Source of the DNA: Streptomyces prunicolor NBRC 13075
GTDB taxonomy: Bacteria; Actinomycetota; Actinomycetes; Streptomycetales; Streptomycetaceae
Direction of reading: 5' to 3'
Assembly: GCF_000367365.1 (NCBI RefSeq)
Contig: NZ_BARF01000013.1
Coordinates: 1 to 64,000 of the forward strand
Length of the DNA stretch: 64,000 nt
Below are positions 7,903 through 15,699 of the stretch, piece by piece (the stretch's first letter is position 1; the number at the start of each line of letters is the position of its first letter). The position numbers and the translations under genes are program-made. Under the pieces are notes generated by a model, which saw only the letters and a list, made by a program, of their open reading frames with translations, had not been told where the DNA came from and made no database searches.

Positions 7903-9407
7903 AGCGCGATCCAGGTCGTCTTCAGGGCGGTGAACTTCTCCAGCCCGTGCACGCTCTTGTCCGCGCCGTGGCCGGACAGCTTGCGCCCGCCGAACGGGAC
8001 CGAATAGTCGCCCTCCTCGAAGCAGTTGACCCAGACGAGACCGGCCTCGATGGCCCGCGACATCCGGTGGGCGCGGCTCAGATCCCCGGTCCACACCGAC
8101 GAACCCAGGCCGTAGTCCGAGTTGTTGGCGATCGCGACGGCCTCGGCCTCGTCGGAGAAGGTGAGGACGGAGAGGACCGGCCCGAAGATCTCGTGCTGGG
8201 CGAGTCGGTCGTCGGGCCGGACGTCGACGAACACCGCCGGTTCGACGTACCAGCCGGGCTGGTCGAGTGGCTGGTCGGAGCCCAGGGCGAGCTTGGCGGA
8301 GGTCTCCGCTCCCTTGGTGATCTCGGCCAGTACGTCGTCACGGTGGCGCCTGCTCGCCAGCGGGCCGAACTGCGTGGCCGGGTCCAGCGGGTCGCCGATG
8401 CGGAGAGCCTTGAGGTGCTCGACCACGCCCGCGACGACCTCGTCCCGTACCGACTCGTGGACGATGAGCCGGGACCCGGCCGTACACATCTGACCGGAGT
8501 TGAATGCGATCGCCCAGGCGGCCGTCCTGATCGCCTCGGCCATGTCGGGGGCGTCCGGGAAGATGATGTTCGGCGACTTGCCGCCGAGCTCCAGCCAGAC
8601 CGGCTTGGCGTTGGACTCGCCCGCGTAGGTGAGGAGTTGCTTGCCCACGTCGGTGGAGCCGGTGAAGGTCAGCGTGGCGATGTCCGGGTGCCGGCCGAGG
8701 GCGGCGCCGGTGACCGGGCCGCTGCCGGTGACGACCTGGAGCACTCCGGCCGGAACGCCCGCCTGGTGGGCGAGTTCCGCCGCGCGGAGCATCGACAGGG
8801 GCGACTGGCTGGCCGGCTTCAGCACGACGCTGTTCCCGGCGATCAGGGCCGCGGGCACCTTGAACGTCGACAGGGTCATGGGGAAGTTCCACGGGGTGAT
8901 GGCCGCGATCACCCCGAGGGGTTCGCGGGTCACCAGCGCCAGAGAGTTCTCCCGGCCGCGCGGCGACTCGTCCATGACCTTGTCGGCGAGTTCCCCGTAC
9001 CAGCGGATGAGGCCGATGACCGTGCGCATCTCGACGGCCCAGGCGTCGGTGACCGGCTTGCCCATCTCCAGTGCTATGAGGAGGGCGAGTTCGTCGCGGT
9101 GCTCCTCCAGCAGGTCTGCCCAGCGGATCAACACCTCGCCCCGTTCACGGGGTTGGAGGCGTGACCAGTCGCCGCGGAGGAAGGCCTTGCGCGCGCTCTT
9201 GACGACAGCGTCTATGTCGGCCTCGTCGGCGGCCGGAAGGTGTGCGACGACCCGGCCGTCACGCGGCGCCGTGAGAGGAGTGGTCGCCCCACTGCGGGCA
9301 CCTGCCCATGCGCCGTCCACCCACATTCCCTCGGGAATGCGCAGGGAGCCGAGCAGGGCGAGCCATTCGTCCTTCGTCGTGGGTGCGGGCTTGTGTGTGC
9401 TGCTCAT
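7899..9407 (-). CDS. NAD(P)-dependent aldehyde dehydrogenase (PuuC-like)
   Basis: 502 residues, the full length of the ALDH superfamily. Visible motifs are TPWNFPM, the cofactor turn FTGSTDVGK, general-base LELGGKSPN and the nucleophile cysteine in NSGQMCTAGSR. C-terminal EIFGPVLSV and PFGGRKLSG complete the set. It would oxidise an aldehyde to a carboxylate. Flanked by a PuuD-type hydrolase and a zinc alcohol dehydrogenase with a gamma-glutamyl ligase upstream, the likely substrate is a gamma-glutamylamino-aldehyde, by analogy with E. coli PuuC. The PuuD-like gene ends 25 bp upstream. Confidence 0.92.
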   Translation of the reverse strand: MSSTHKPAPTTKDEWLALLGSLRIPEGMWVDGAWAGARSGATTPLTAPRDGRVVAHLPAADEADIDAVVKSARKAFLRGDWSRLQPRERGEVLIRWADLLEEHRDELALLIALEMGKPVTDAWAVEMRTVIGLIRWYGELADKVMDESPRGRENSLALVTREPLGVIAAITPWNFPMTLSTFKVPAALIAGNSVVLKPASQSPLSMLRAAELAHQAGVPAGVLQVVTGSGPVTGAALGRHPDIATLTFTGSTDVGKQLLTYAGESNAKPVWLELGGKSPNIIFPDAPDMAEAIRTAAWAIAFNSGQMCTAGSRLIVHESVRDEVVAGVVEHLKALRIGDPLDPATQFGPLASRRHRDDVLAEITKGAETSAKLALGSDQPLDQPGWYVEPAVFVDVRPDDRLAQHEIFGPVLSVLTFSDEAEAVAIANNSDYGLGSSVWTGDLSRAHRMSRAIEAGLVWVNCFEEGDYSVPFGGRKLSGHGADKSVHGLEKFTALKTTWIAL

Positions 9408-9432
9408 GGGTATCGCTTTCCTCTCGACGAGC

Positions 9433-10206
9433 TCAACGGGCCGTGACGGGACCGGGGTTGGGGTGTGTGCCGGATGCGGCTGCCGTCAGCCAACCGAAGG
9501 CGGGGTCGGTGGTCTCCTGCCATTCGGGATGCCACTGGATGCCCAGGACGGGCAGGCCCGGCAGTTCGATCGACTCCACGACACCGTCGGACGCCCGTCC
9601 CGAGACGACCAGCCCGCTGCCAAGGGCGTCCACCGCCTGGTGGTGCCAGGAGTTGACCCGCGCGCTCCCGCCGTACACCGACGCGGCCAGCGAGCCGGGC
9701 GTGAACGTCACCACGTGGTCGGGCTCGCCGTCGGTCAGGGCCGCGTTCGGTGAGTAGTGCTCCACCACGCTCGGCGGGAGGTCGGCCACGAGGCGGCCGC
9801 CGAGCGCCACGTTGAGGAGTTGGTGCCCCCGGCAGACCCCGAGCACCGGAACGCCGCGGTCGATCGCGGCGCCGATCAGCGCCGCCTCGTACGCGTCGCG
9901 CTCGACGTCGTGGGCCATGGTGGCGCAGCGAGGGTCGGCGTCGGCAGGCACCGCGCTCTCGTCCCCGCCCCAGCGACCGGGGTGGACGTCCTGGCCACCT
10001 GTGATGATCAGGCCGTCGAGACGCTCCACCGCTTCCGCGCTGCCCGCCTCGAACGGCAGATGGACGGGGATGCCACCGGCTTCGGCGACACCGCGCGCGT
10101 AGTCGGAGAAGAACGAGTCGTAGTGACGCCCGGCGAACCTCTTGTCCATGCCGTGGACCAGGCTCGCGCTCAGCCGGCGTCCGGTGATGCCCACCAGCGG
10201 TCGCAT
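9433..10206 (-). CDS. Gamma-glutamyl-gamma-aminobutyrate hydrolase-like class I amidotransferase (PuuD family)
   Basis: 257 residues, the normal PuuD length. The start MRPLVGITGRR and LIITGGQDVHP are typical of peptidase C26 proteins. GVCRGHQLLNV carries the nucleophile cysteine, and GIQWHPEWQ supplies the His/Glu of the triad. These enzymes hydrolyse the gamma-glutamyl amide of oxidised amine intermediates, releasing glutamate. The ATG at 10206 shares one base with the stop of the zinc alcohol dehydrogenase (TGATG), so translation is coupled. Together with the GS-like ligase it closes the gamma-glutamyl protection cycle. Confidence 0.9.
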   Translation of the reverse strand: MRPLVGITGRRLSASLVHGMDKRFAGRHYDSFFSDYARGVAEAGGIPVHLPFEAGSAEAVERLDGLIITGGQDVHPGRWGGDESAVPADADPRCATMAHDVERDAYEAALIGAAIDRGVPVLGVCRGHQLLNVALGGRLVADLPPSVVEHYSPNAALTDGEPDHVVTFTPGSLAASVYGGSARVNSWHHQAVDALGSGLVVSGRASDGVVESIELPGLPVLGIQWHPEWQETTDPAFGWLTAAASGTHPNPGPVTAR

Positions 10207-11312
10207 CAGATCTCCCCGATGTCGGCGACCACCCGGGTCGCGCTGCCCGAACTCAGCGTCGCGAAGCCGCTGTTGATGTCGCGCAGGGTGACGCGCTCGG
10301 AGACCATCTCGTCGAGCAGCAGCCGTCCCTGCAGATAGAGGTCGACGTACCGGGGCACGTCCACCTTGAACTGGTTCGATCCCATGAAGGAGCCCTGGAG
10401 CCGCTTCTCCTGGAGATAGAGCTCCGAGCCCTTGATGGCGATGGGCACGGTGTCCGGCACCATGCCCACGACCGTGGCGAGGCCGCCGGGTCCGAGCATC
10501 GAGAACGCCTGCCCCGCCGTGACACTGTTTCCCACGGCTTCGAAACTGAAGTCGGCGCCGCCGCGCGTGAGTTCGCGCACCGCCTCGACCGGATCCACGT
10601 CTCGCCCGTTCACGGTGTGGGTCGCGCCGAACCGCTCCGCCGCCTTCAGTTTCTCCGGGACGATGTCCACGGCGATGACCTGGGCGGCGCCGGCGATCTT
10701 CGCGCCCTGGATGGCGGCCATGCCGATGCCACCGGTGCCGATGACCACGACGCTGGTTCCCGGCTGGACCCGCGCACTGCGGAAGACCGCGCCGAGTCCG
10801 GTGGTCACCGCGCAGCCCAGAATGCTCGCGGTGGCCAGGGGCATGTCCCGGGGGATGGCCACGAGGGCGTTCTGGTGGACAACCATGGCCTGGGCGAAGG
10901 CCCCGATCCCCGCCGTCGGACGAACCGGGTGGCCCGCCGCGTTGTGCAGGCGTGGCCGGGGCCGGTCGTGCGACAGCCCGTTGCGGTTCTCGCACAGCGT
11001 CAACTGGCCGTTGGTGCAGTACCGGCACCGCCCGCAGAACACGGACAGGCAGGTCACGACGTAGTCGCCCGTACGCAGCCCGATGACGTTGGAGCCGATG
11101 GCCTCGACGACTCCGGAGGCCTCGTGGCCCAGGAGGATCGGTGGCTCGGTCTCGAAGGTCCCGTCGATCTCGTGCAGATCCGAGTGGCACAGACCCGCGT
11201 TGACGACCCGGACGAGCACCTCGTCGGGTCCGGGGTCGTCCAGCTGGAGTTGCTCGATCTCCAGTGCTCCGGGTGCGGTGTTGAGGACCGCCGCCTCGAT
11301 CGTCGCCCCCAT
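10206..11312 (-). CDS. Zinc-dependent alcohol dehydrogenase (class III-like MDR)
   Basis: 368 residues. Catalytic-zinc ligands are visible in AGLCHSDLH and GHEASGVVEAIG. The structural zinc loop CLSVFCGRCRYCTNGQLTLC has the expected spaced cysteines. The cofactor fold VVVIGTGGIGMAAIQGA follows. It would oxidise a primary alcohol to an aldehyde with NAD+. Its position between the gamma-glutamyl ligase and the aldehyde dehydrogenase points to a gamma-glutamylated amino alcohol as substrate, as proposed for Streptomyces monoethanolamine use. The ATG at 11312 overlaps the ligase stop (TGATG). Confidence 0.91.
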   Translation of the reverse strand: MGATIEAAVLNTAPGALEIEQLQLDDPGPDEVLVRVVNAGLCHSDLHEIDGTFETEPPILLGHEASGVVEAIGSNVIGLRTGDYVVTCLSVFCGRCRYCTNGQLTLCENRNGLSHDRPRPRLHNAAGHPVRPTAGIGAFAQAMVVHQNALVAIPRDMPLATASILGCAVTTGLGAVFRSARVQPGTSVVVIGTGGIGMAAIQGAKIAGAAQVIAVDIVPEKLKAAERFGATHTVNGRDVDPVEAVRELTRGGADFSFEAVGNSVTAGQAFSMLGPGGLATVVGMVPDTVPIAIKGSELYLQEKRLQGSFMGSNQFKVDVPRYVDLYLQGRLLLDEMVSERVTLRDINSGFATLSSGSATRVVADIGEI

Positions 11313-12667
11313 CACGGCAGCTCGAAGTAGCGGTTGGACTCCCACTCGGTGAGGCCCGCGTCGGGGTCCCCGCCCGTGGTGTGAAACTGCAGCCATTCCC
11401 ACTGCCTGGTGCCGAGCCAGTAGTCCACGAGTTCCTGGCCCAGCACACCGGTCAGGAGCGTGTCGGCCCGCAGGGCCTCGGCGGCCTTGCTGATGGTGTT
11501 CGGGATCTTCGGCATCCCCGGCGGAAGGCACCAGGCCATGTCGTCGAACGGCTCGGGCGGCTCGATCTTGCCGTCGAGCCCGGCCACTCCGCCCGCCAGT
11601 ACCGCGGCCAGCACCAGATAGATGTTGGCGTCGGCGCCGGGGGTCCGGTACTCCAGGCGCGAGTACTTCGGGTGGCCCACGACGGCGCGTACCGCCGTGC
11701 TCTTGTTGGCCACGCCCCAGGCGACCGTCGTCGGCGGTCCTTCCAGCTCCTGGAGGCGGCGGTACGACGTGATCGCGGGCAACGCGAACGAGGTCGCCGG
11801 CGCCAGGGTGGCCATGACACCGCCCAGGAAGTGGGTCATCACCTGCGACGGGCCGAACTCGTCGTAGAAGGCGTTCTCGCCGTCCCGCTCCAGCGAGACA
11901 TTGATGTGCGAGGCCTGTCCGTACTCGTCGCACCACTTCGCCATGAACGTCACACAGCGGCCCTGCTCGAAGGCGACCTCCCGCATGACCTGACGGATAC
12001 GTGCCCAGTAGTCCGCGGCCGTCACCGGATCGGCCGGGGCGACGTTGAACTCGATCTGCCCCGAGGCGGCTTCGTCGCCCCAGGCCTCCCACGGGATGTG
12101 CAGTTCCTCCAGCCGGCGGGCGACCGCCAGCATGTAGTCCTCCCAGTCCTTGGACTTGGCGAGGTGATAGGCCGAACCGGCGTTCCCTCCCAGCGGGGTG
12201 AGGTCGCGGTAGCCCTTGCTCCGTGCCTCCTGGATCGACTCCTCGAAGACGGTGGCCTCGATCTCCACCGCGACCTTCGCGTCGTAGCCCCGATCGGCGA
12301 GCAGCTTGGTCATCCGCTGCAGGGCGTTGCGCGGACACGCCGAGACCGGATCGCCGTCCGGGGCCCAGAATCCGCCGATGACCGAGGCCCTTCCCGGTGA
12401 CCACTCGACGAGTGTCGACAGATCGGCGTGCAGAAAGATGTCGGCCAGGTCGCCCCGCCAGGAAGGCATGGCGAACCCGAACTGCGGTGCGTTGCCCAGA
12501 TCGAGCCCGAACGCCACGTCGGCGAAGGCGAATCCGGACTTGAGTCCGGACGCGAACTTCCGCGGCGAGACGTTCTTGCCGATGAACGCGCCTTCGAGGT
12601 TCGTCCCCTCGATCCGGATGCTCTCGATGCGGTGTTCAGCGAGCCAGCTTTCGATGTTCTCAGGCAT
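11312..12667 (-). CDS. Glutamine synthetase-like gamma-glutamyl amine ligase (GlnA3/GlnA4-type)
   Basis: 451 residues of the GS type I fold. The C-terminal catalytic domain has VEIEATVFE (replacing EVEFF), SGQIEFNVAPADP, the ATP-site AKWCDEYGQASHINVSL and YSRLEYRTPGADANIYL. No adenylylation-loop tyrosine is recognisable. This is the divergence pattern of GS-like enzymes that ligate glutamate to polyamines or ethanolamine rather than ammonia (Streptomyces GlnA3 and GlnA4 are the described cases). It is not the housekeeping GlnA. The start at 12667 overlaps the preceding gene by 8 bp. The exact amine is unknown; an amino alcohol is favoured by the neighbouring alcohol and aldehyde dehydrogenases. 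Confidence 0.88.
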   Translation of the reverse strand: MPENIESWLAEHRIESIRIEGTNLEGAFIGKNVSPRKFASGLKSGFAFADVAFGLDLGNAPQFGFAMPSWRGDLADIFLHADLSTLVEWSPGRASVIGGFWAPDGDPVSACPRNALQRMTKLLADRGYDAKVAVEIEATVFEESIQEARSKGYRDLTPLGGNAGSAYHLAKSKDWEDYMLAVARRLEELHIPWEAWGDEAASGQIEFNVAPADPVTAADYWARIRQVMREVAFEQGRCVTFMAKWCDEYGQASHINVSLERDGENAFYDEFGPSQVMTHFLGGVMATLAPATSFALPAITSYRRLQELEGPPTTVAWGVANKSTAVRAVVGHPKYSRLEYRTPGADANIYLVLAAVLAGGVAGLDGKIEPPEPFDDMAWCLPPGMPKIPNTISKAAEALRADTLLTGVLGQELVDYWLGTRQWEWLQFHTTGGDPDAGLTEWESNRYFELP

Positions 12668-13280
12668 GGAACCTCACCTTCAGCGAAGCGCCCGCCATGA
12701 CGGACAACTGGGTCATGGTGCCGCGGACGGCGAGAGAGCCCGTGTAGACCTCGTCGAGGAACACGTCGGTCCCCGACAGCACACGGGCGAGCTTCTCGGC
12801 CTCACCGCACAGGACGTACCGCGGCAGACCGCCGCCGAGGACCAACTCCTCCTCCTCGCATACGACGACCAACTCCCGGGGCATTCCGGGGTCCTGGGAG
12901 GTCAGCTCCCAGAAACGCACGGCCGCGTTCCGCCAGTGGGGCAGGGGCGGTCGTAGGACGCGCAGTACGTCGGCCACGAGCGGTGCGTCGGGCTCGGCAC
13001 CGGTGACCGACTCGACGGCGAAACGGTCGGCCAGGTCCACGGTGAGGACGAGGTCCGCATCGGACGCGCTGCCATGACCGACCCACACCCGGCCCTCTCC
13101 GAACCGGATCGTGACCGACTGCGGGTCGTCCTTCGACCTGACGACGACCGTCTCCCGGAGAGACGCCAGCAGACGACGGGACTCCGGGTCGCGGGTGCCG
13201 GCCCGCAGCGTGCGGCCGACCGTCAGCACGAGCGGGGTCGGATCGTCCTCAAGTACCACCGAAACAGCGGGGTCGGTCAT
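12660..13280 (-). CDS. Small hypothetical protein with possible SCP2-like fold
   Basis: 206 residues, no signal peptide or membrane segment. SDADLVLTVDLADRFAVES in the middle and GSLAVRGTMTQLSVMAGASL at the C-terminus resemble the strand-helix pattern of SCP2 lipid-binding proteins, but the match is by eye only. It starts at ATG 13280, 53 bp after the dioxygenase stop, and ends inside the start of the gamma-glutamyl ligase (8-bp overlap). It is therefore an integral, co-translated member of the operon. It might carry a hydrophobic substrate or act as a subunit. No catalytic motif was found. Confidence 0.72.
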   Translation of the reverse strand: MTDPAVSVVLEDDPTPLVLTVGRTLRAGTRDPESRRLLASLRETVVVRSKDDPQSVTIRFGEGRVWVGHGSASDADLVLTVDLADRFAVESVTGAEPDAPLVADVLRVLRPPLPHWRNAAVRFWELTSQDPGMPRELVVVCEEEELVLGGGLPRYVLCGEAEKLARVLSGTDVFLDEVYTGSLAVRGTMTQLSVMAGASLKVRFHA

Positions 13281-13333
13281 GGCCGACTCTCCAATCGTGT
13301 CGCTCTCTTGGTGCCTGTTGCCGGCGAGAGGAG

Positions 13334-14200
13334 TCAGAACTTGAGGTAGTCGGCGAGCTCGGTGTAGTCGACCTGCCACAGGCCCGGGGAGCCCGTCGGG
13401 TACTGGGAGCGGAAGCCGAGGAGACGCTGCACGTGCTCGGGCAGCGACCGGGCGAGCTCGCGGTCGACGATGAAGGGGTAGGCCTCTTCGGGGGTGAGGA
13501 ACCCGGGCTGGAGAGCGAACGCGACACCACGGCGGTAACAGTCGGTGGTGCGGTTGGCGCCGCCGCCGTGGGAGACCTTGCCGTTGATGAACAGGACGTC
13601 ACCGGCCTGCATTTCGGCCGGAATGGTCATCTCGGGGGTGCCGCGGTCCTCGTAGTCGGGCCAGTGGTTGCTGCCGGGGATGACGCGGGTGGCGCCGTTC
13701 TCCTCGGTGAAGTCGGTCAGCGCGATCAGGAAGTTGATCATGACCATCGGGCCGGCCGGACCCATCCCGACGAACGGGTAGTTGTTCTCCAGGTCCCGGT
13801 GGAGCGGCTGCGCCTTGTTCCCGGGCCCGATCTCGATGACCTGGGCCGTCGTCATCCAGTACGAGCCGGACTCCTCGTTGAAGATGGCGTCGGCGAGGGG
13901 CTTGACCAGCTCGTGATCGACGATCTCCTCGCGGAACGTCTTGCTCAGGGTGACGAGGTTGGTCAGCCGCTTGGTGTTCGTCCCGTGGAAGTCGGCGATG
14001 CCCTCCATGTCGTTCTTCGTGCCGGGGCTCAGCGCCTGCATCGCGGGCTCGACCTCGGCGTTGAACCGGCTGACCTGGTCGGGGGTGAGGAACTGCTTGA
14101 TGATCACGCCGCCGTCGTCGGCCACGATCGCGAGGATTTCCTCGATCGGGGTGCTGTTCGGCACCGACCGCAGTGTGACGTTCGTGGTGGTAGCACTCAT
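13334..14200 (-). CDS. Phytanoyl-CoA dioxygenase family Fe(II)/2-oxoglutarate oxygenase
   Basis: 288 residues. The iron-binding HxD is in QPLHRDLENNYPFVG and the distal histidine in INGKVSHGGGANRT. An arginine in DCYRRGVAF is positioned to bind 2-oxoglutarate. The GPMVMINFLIALTDFTEENGATRVIPGSNHW block is diagnostic of PhyH proteins. It would hydroxylate or oxidatively dealkylate a small substrate using O2 and 2-oxoglutarate. It is the first gene of the 11-gene minus-strand operon, so it probably performs the entry reaction. The ATG at 14200 has AAAAGGGATGATC upstream as ribosome site. Confidence 0.88.
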   Translation of the reverse strand: MSATTTNVTLRSVPNSTPIEEILAIVADDGGVIIKQFLTPDQVSRFNAEVEPAMQALSPGTKNDMEGIADFHGTNTKRLTNLVTLSKTFREEIVDHELVKPLADAIFNEESGSYWMTTAQVIEIGPGNKAQPLHRDLENNYPFVGMGPAGPMVMINFLIALTDFTEENGATRVIPGSNHWPDYEDRGTPEMTIPAEMQAGDVLFINGKVSHGGGANRTTDCYRRGVAFALQPGFLTPEEAYPFIVDRELARSLPEHVQRLLGFRSQYPTGSPGLWQVDYTELADYLKF

Positions 14201-14559
14201 TGCTGATCATCCCTTTTCGAGCCGAGATGGGTGTGTGTTCGACAGATGCGACGTGGAGGTGCGGGCACCGGCCGACCAGGCGTTGCCGCCCTGTCGGGAC
14301 GGATCCGGAGCCCTCTGGTGGGGGCTCTGATCAAATGACCGGATCAGATGACCAGAATGATTCACGGCCCTGGACGTGTCAATGGCTCGCTGCGATTCGC
14401 CGAAGGCCGTCCGTACGGGAGGTGAAGTCCGCAGGTTCTGGTGGAGGTTTCGGGCGCATTGCGAATGCCTCACGGTCTGGCGGAAGGCCACGTCGGCGGG
14501 CTCTGGAGATGGGCTCTGGCGAACACGACACAGGGGCTGCTACGGCGACGAGGCCGCTC
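14201..14559. promoter_or_regulatory. Intergenic promoter region of the 11-gene amine operon
   Basis: No convincing gene is seen here, and GC content is visibly lower than around it. It must hold the promoter of the operon starting at 14200. It contains a GAGCCC/GGGCTC hairpin (14310-14328) and the direct repeats listed separately. Confidence 0.6.
14329..14353. promoter_or_regulatory. Paired direct repeat GATCARATGACC, putative operator
   Basis: GATCAAATGACC (14329-14340) and GATCAGATGACC (14342-14353) are 12-bp copies with one mismatch and a 13-bp period. They lie about 130-150 bp upstream of the dioxygenase start. The half-site GGTCAT-TGATC on the minus strand resembles FadR-type GntR operators. 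The regulator is not in the window. Confidence 0.4.
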
Positions 14560-14693
14560 GGTGATCTCGTTCTGAGGCTGTGCGGTGAGCTCGGTGGGCA
14601 GGACGATCGTCCGGGACGCCCCTGCGCCGCTGCCCCGCCGTGATCAGTCGCTGAAGCAGATCGCGCAGCTTCCTGGCGGTGACGGTGCCGTCA
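14560..14693 (-). pseudogene. Possible frameshifted remnant of a small protein gene
   Basis: On the minus strand one frame reads DGTVTARKLRDLLQRLITAG (from 14693). A second frame, starting just after, reads RTIVLPTELTAQPQNEITE. Joined, they look like the short LRDLL...VVLPT...EIT-type hypothetical proteins of actinomycetes. No intact start or full-length frame exists. This is pattern recognition only; the stretch 14694-14803 beyond it holds nothing I can name. Confidence 0.25.
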
Positions 14694-14803
14694 GCGCGCG
14701 CCGGGCGGAGCGCATTCTGGGGCCGCGGGTGTGTGCAGCTGGTTCAGTGAGAGGCTCTCGTACCGAAGCTGCCCGACTGCCTTGCGCAGGCGGGCGGTCC
14801 GCT

Positions 14804-15604
14804 TCACGAACCCGACGCGAAGGTCTCCGTCGTCCAGTCTCCGAGGAGCCGGATCGTCCGCTCCGCCCGCTCCTCGTGGAGATAGTGGCCGGTTCCGGCC
14901 CAGTGATCCACACGGGAGCCCGGCACGTGCAGGGTGGTGCGCTCCCAGGCCGCGGCTTCCTCGGACGTCCACACGGTCAGCGCGGGCTGCGGGCGTCGCC
15001 GCAAGTACTCCTCGCTGTCCGGGCGGACACCGACCGCGCCCGGGTCGGTGTACATGCCCGCGTACGCCTGGGCGACGACGTGGTCCGGCGTGCCGAGCAT
15101 GGTGCGGACATGGGCCGTGCGCAGCCCGGCCGGGGCATCCCGTGCGAAGGCCCGGGCCACGAAGGAGGCCGCCGCGCGGGCGCCGTGGGCCTGATACTCG
15201 GCCAGGCGGCCGGGAATTCCGTCGACCTCGGTTCCGTGTGCGCCGTGCGCCGGGTCGAGGGCGACGACCGACCGTACGGCCTGCGGATGGCGGACGGCGA
15301 GCAGGTTGACCACTTGGCCGCCCATGGAGTGTCCGACGGCGACCACGGGTCCGGCGCCGAGGGCGGCGACGAGAGCGGCGAGGTCGTCGGCCATCTCCAC
15401 AGGGGTGTTGCCGTCCTGCGGTACCTCGGAGCGACCGTGGCCGCGAAGATCGGGGACGATGACGCGGAACGGTCCGGCCAACTCCTCGGCGTGCCGCGAC
15501 CATTCCCTCCCGTCGCCGCCCCAGCCGTGCACCAGGACCAGCGGGGGAGCGGCGGCCGGGCCGAGATCGGTGCAGAAGAGTCGGATGCGGCCCAAGTCCT
15601 TCAC
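14804..15604 (-). CDS. Alpha/beta hydrolase
   Basis: 266 residues from GTG 15604, which has GGAG eight bases upstream. The oxyanion motif is LVHGWGGDGREW, followed by DLRGHGRSE. The nucleophile elbow GHSMGG carries the catalytic serine, and GTGHYLHEE supplies the catalytic histidine. It belongs to the broad esterase/lactonase/haloperoxidase-like group, acting in the cytoplasm (no signal peptide). It lies 95 bp downstream of the ABC permease pair on the same strand. It may therefore open a lactone or ester of the imported compound, which is inference. Confidence 0.88.
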   Translation of the reverse strand: MKDLGRIRLFCTDLGPAAAPPLVLVHGWGGDGREWSRHAEELAGPFRVIVPDLRGHGRSEVPQDGNTPVEMADDLAALVAALGAGPVVAVGHSMGGQVVNLLAVRHPQAVRSVVALDPAHGAHGTEVDGIPGRLAEYQAHGARAAASFVARAFARDAPAGLRTAHVRTMLGTPDHVVAQAYAGMYTDPGAVGVRPDSEEYLRRRPQPALTVWTSEEAAAWERTTLHVPGSRVDHWAGTGHYLHEERAERTIRLLGDWTTETFASGS

Positions 15605-15699
15605 TGGTGGTTCTCCCGGTAAGTGAGTGGCCTGAGCGACATCGGTGTGGGTACACAGGGGGACCGTCACACAAGTGGTGCCGGTCGGTCCGACCGGGA

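Noticed and set aside
2146..14200. Lysine biosynthesis or saccharopine pathway locus
   Set aside because: The DapB-like and saccharopine-dehydrogenase-like proteins have the sizes and motifs of amine-dehydrogenase relatives, and no other lysine gene is present.
14644..14913. Minus-strand frame before the alpha/beta hydrolase stop
   Set aside because: Arg/Ser-rich with no motif; it overlaps the hydrolase C-terminus in another frame.
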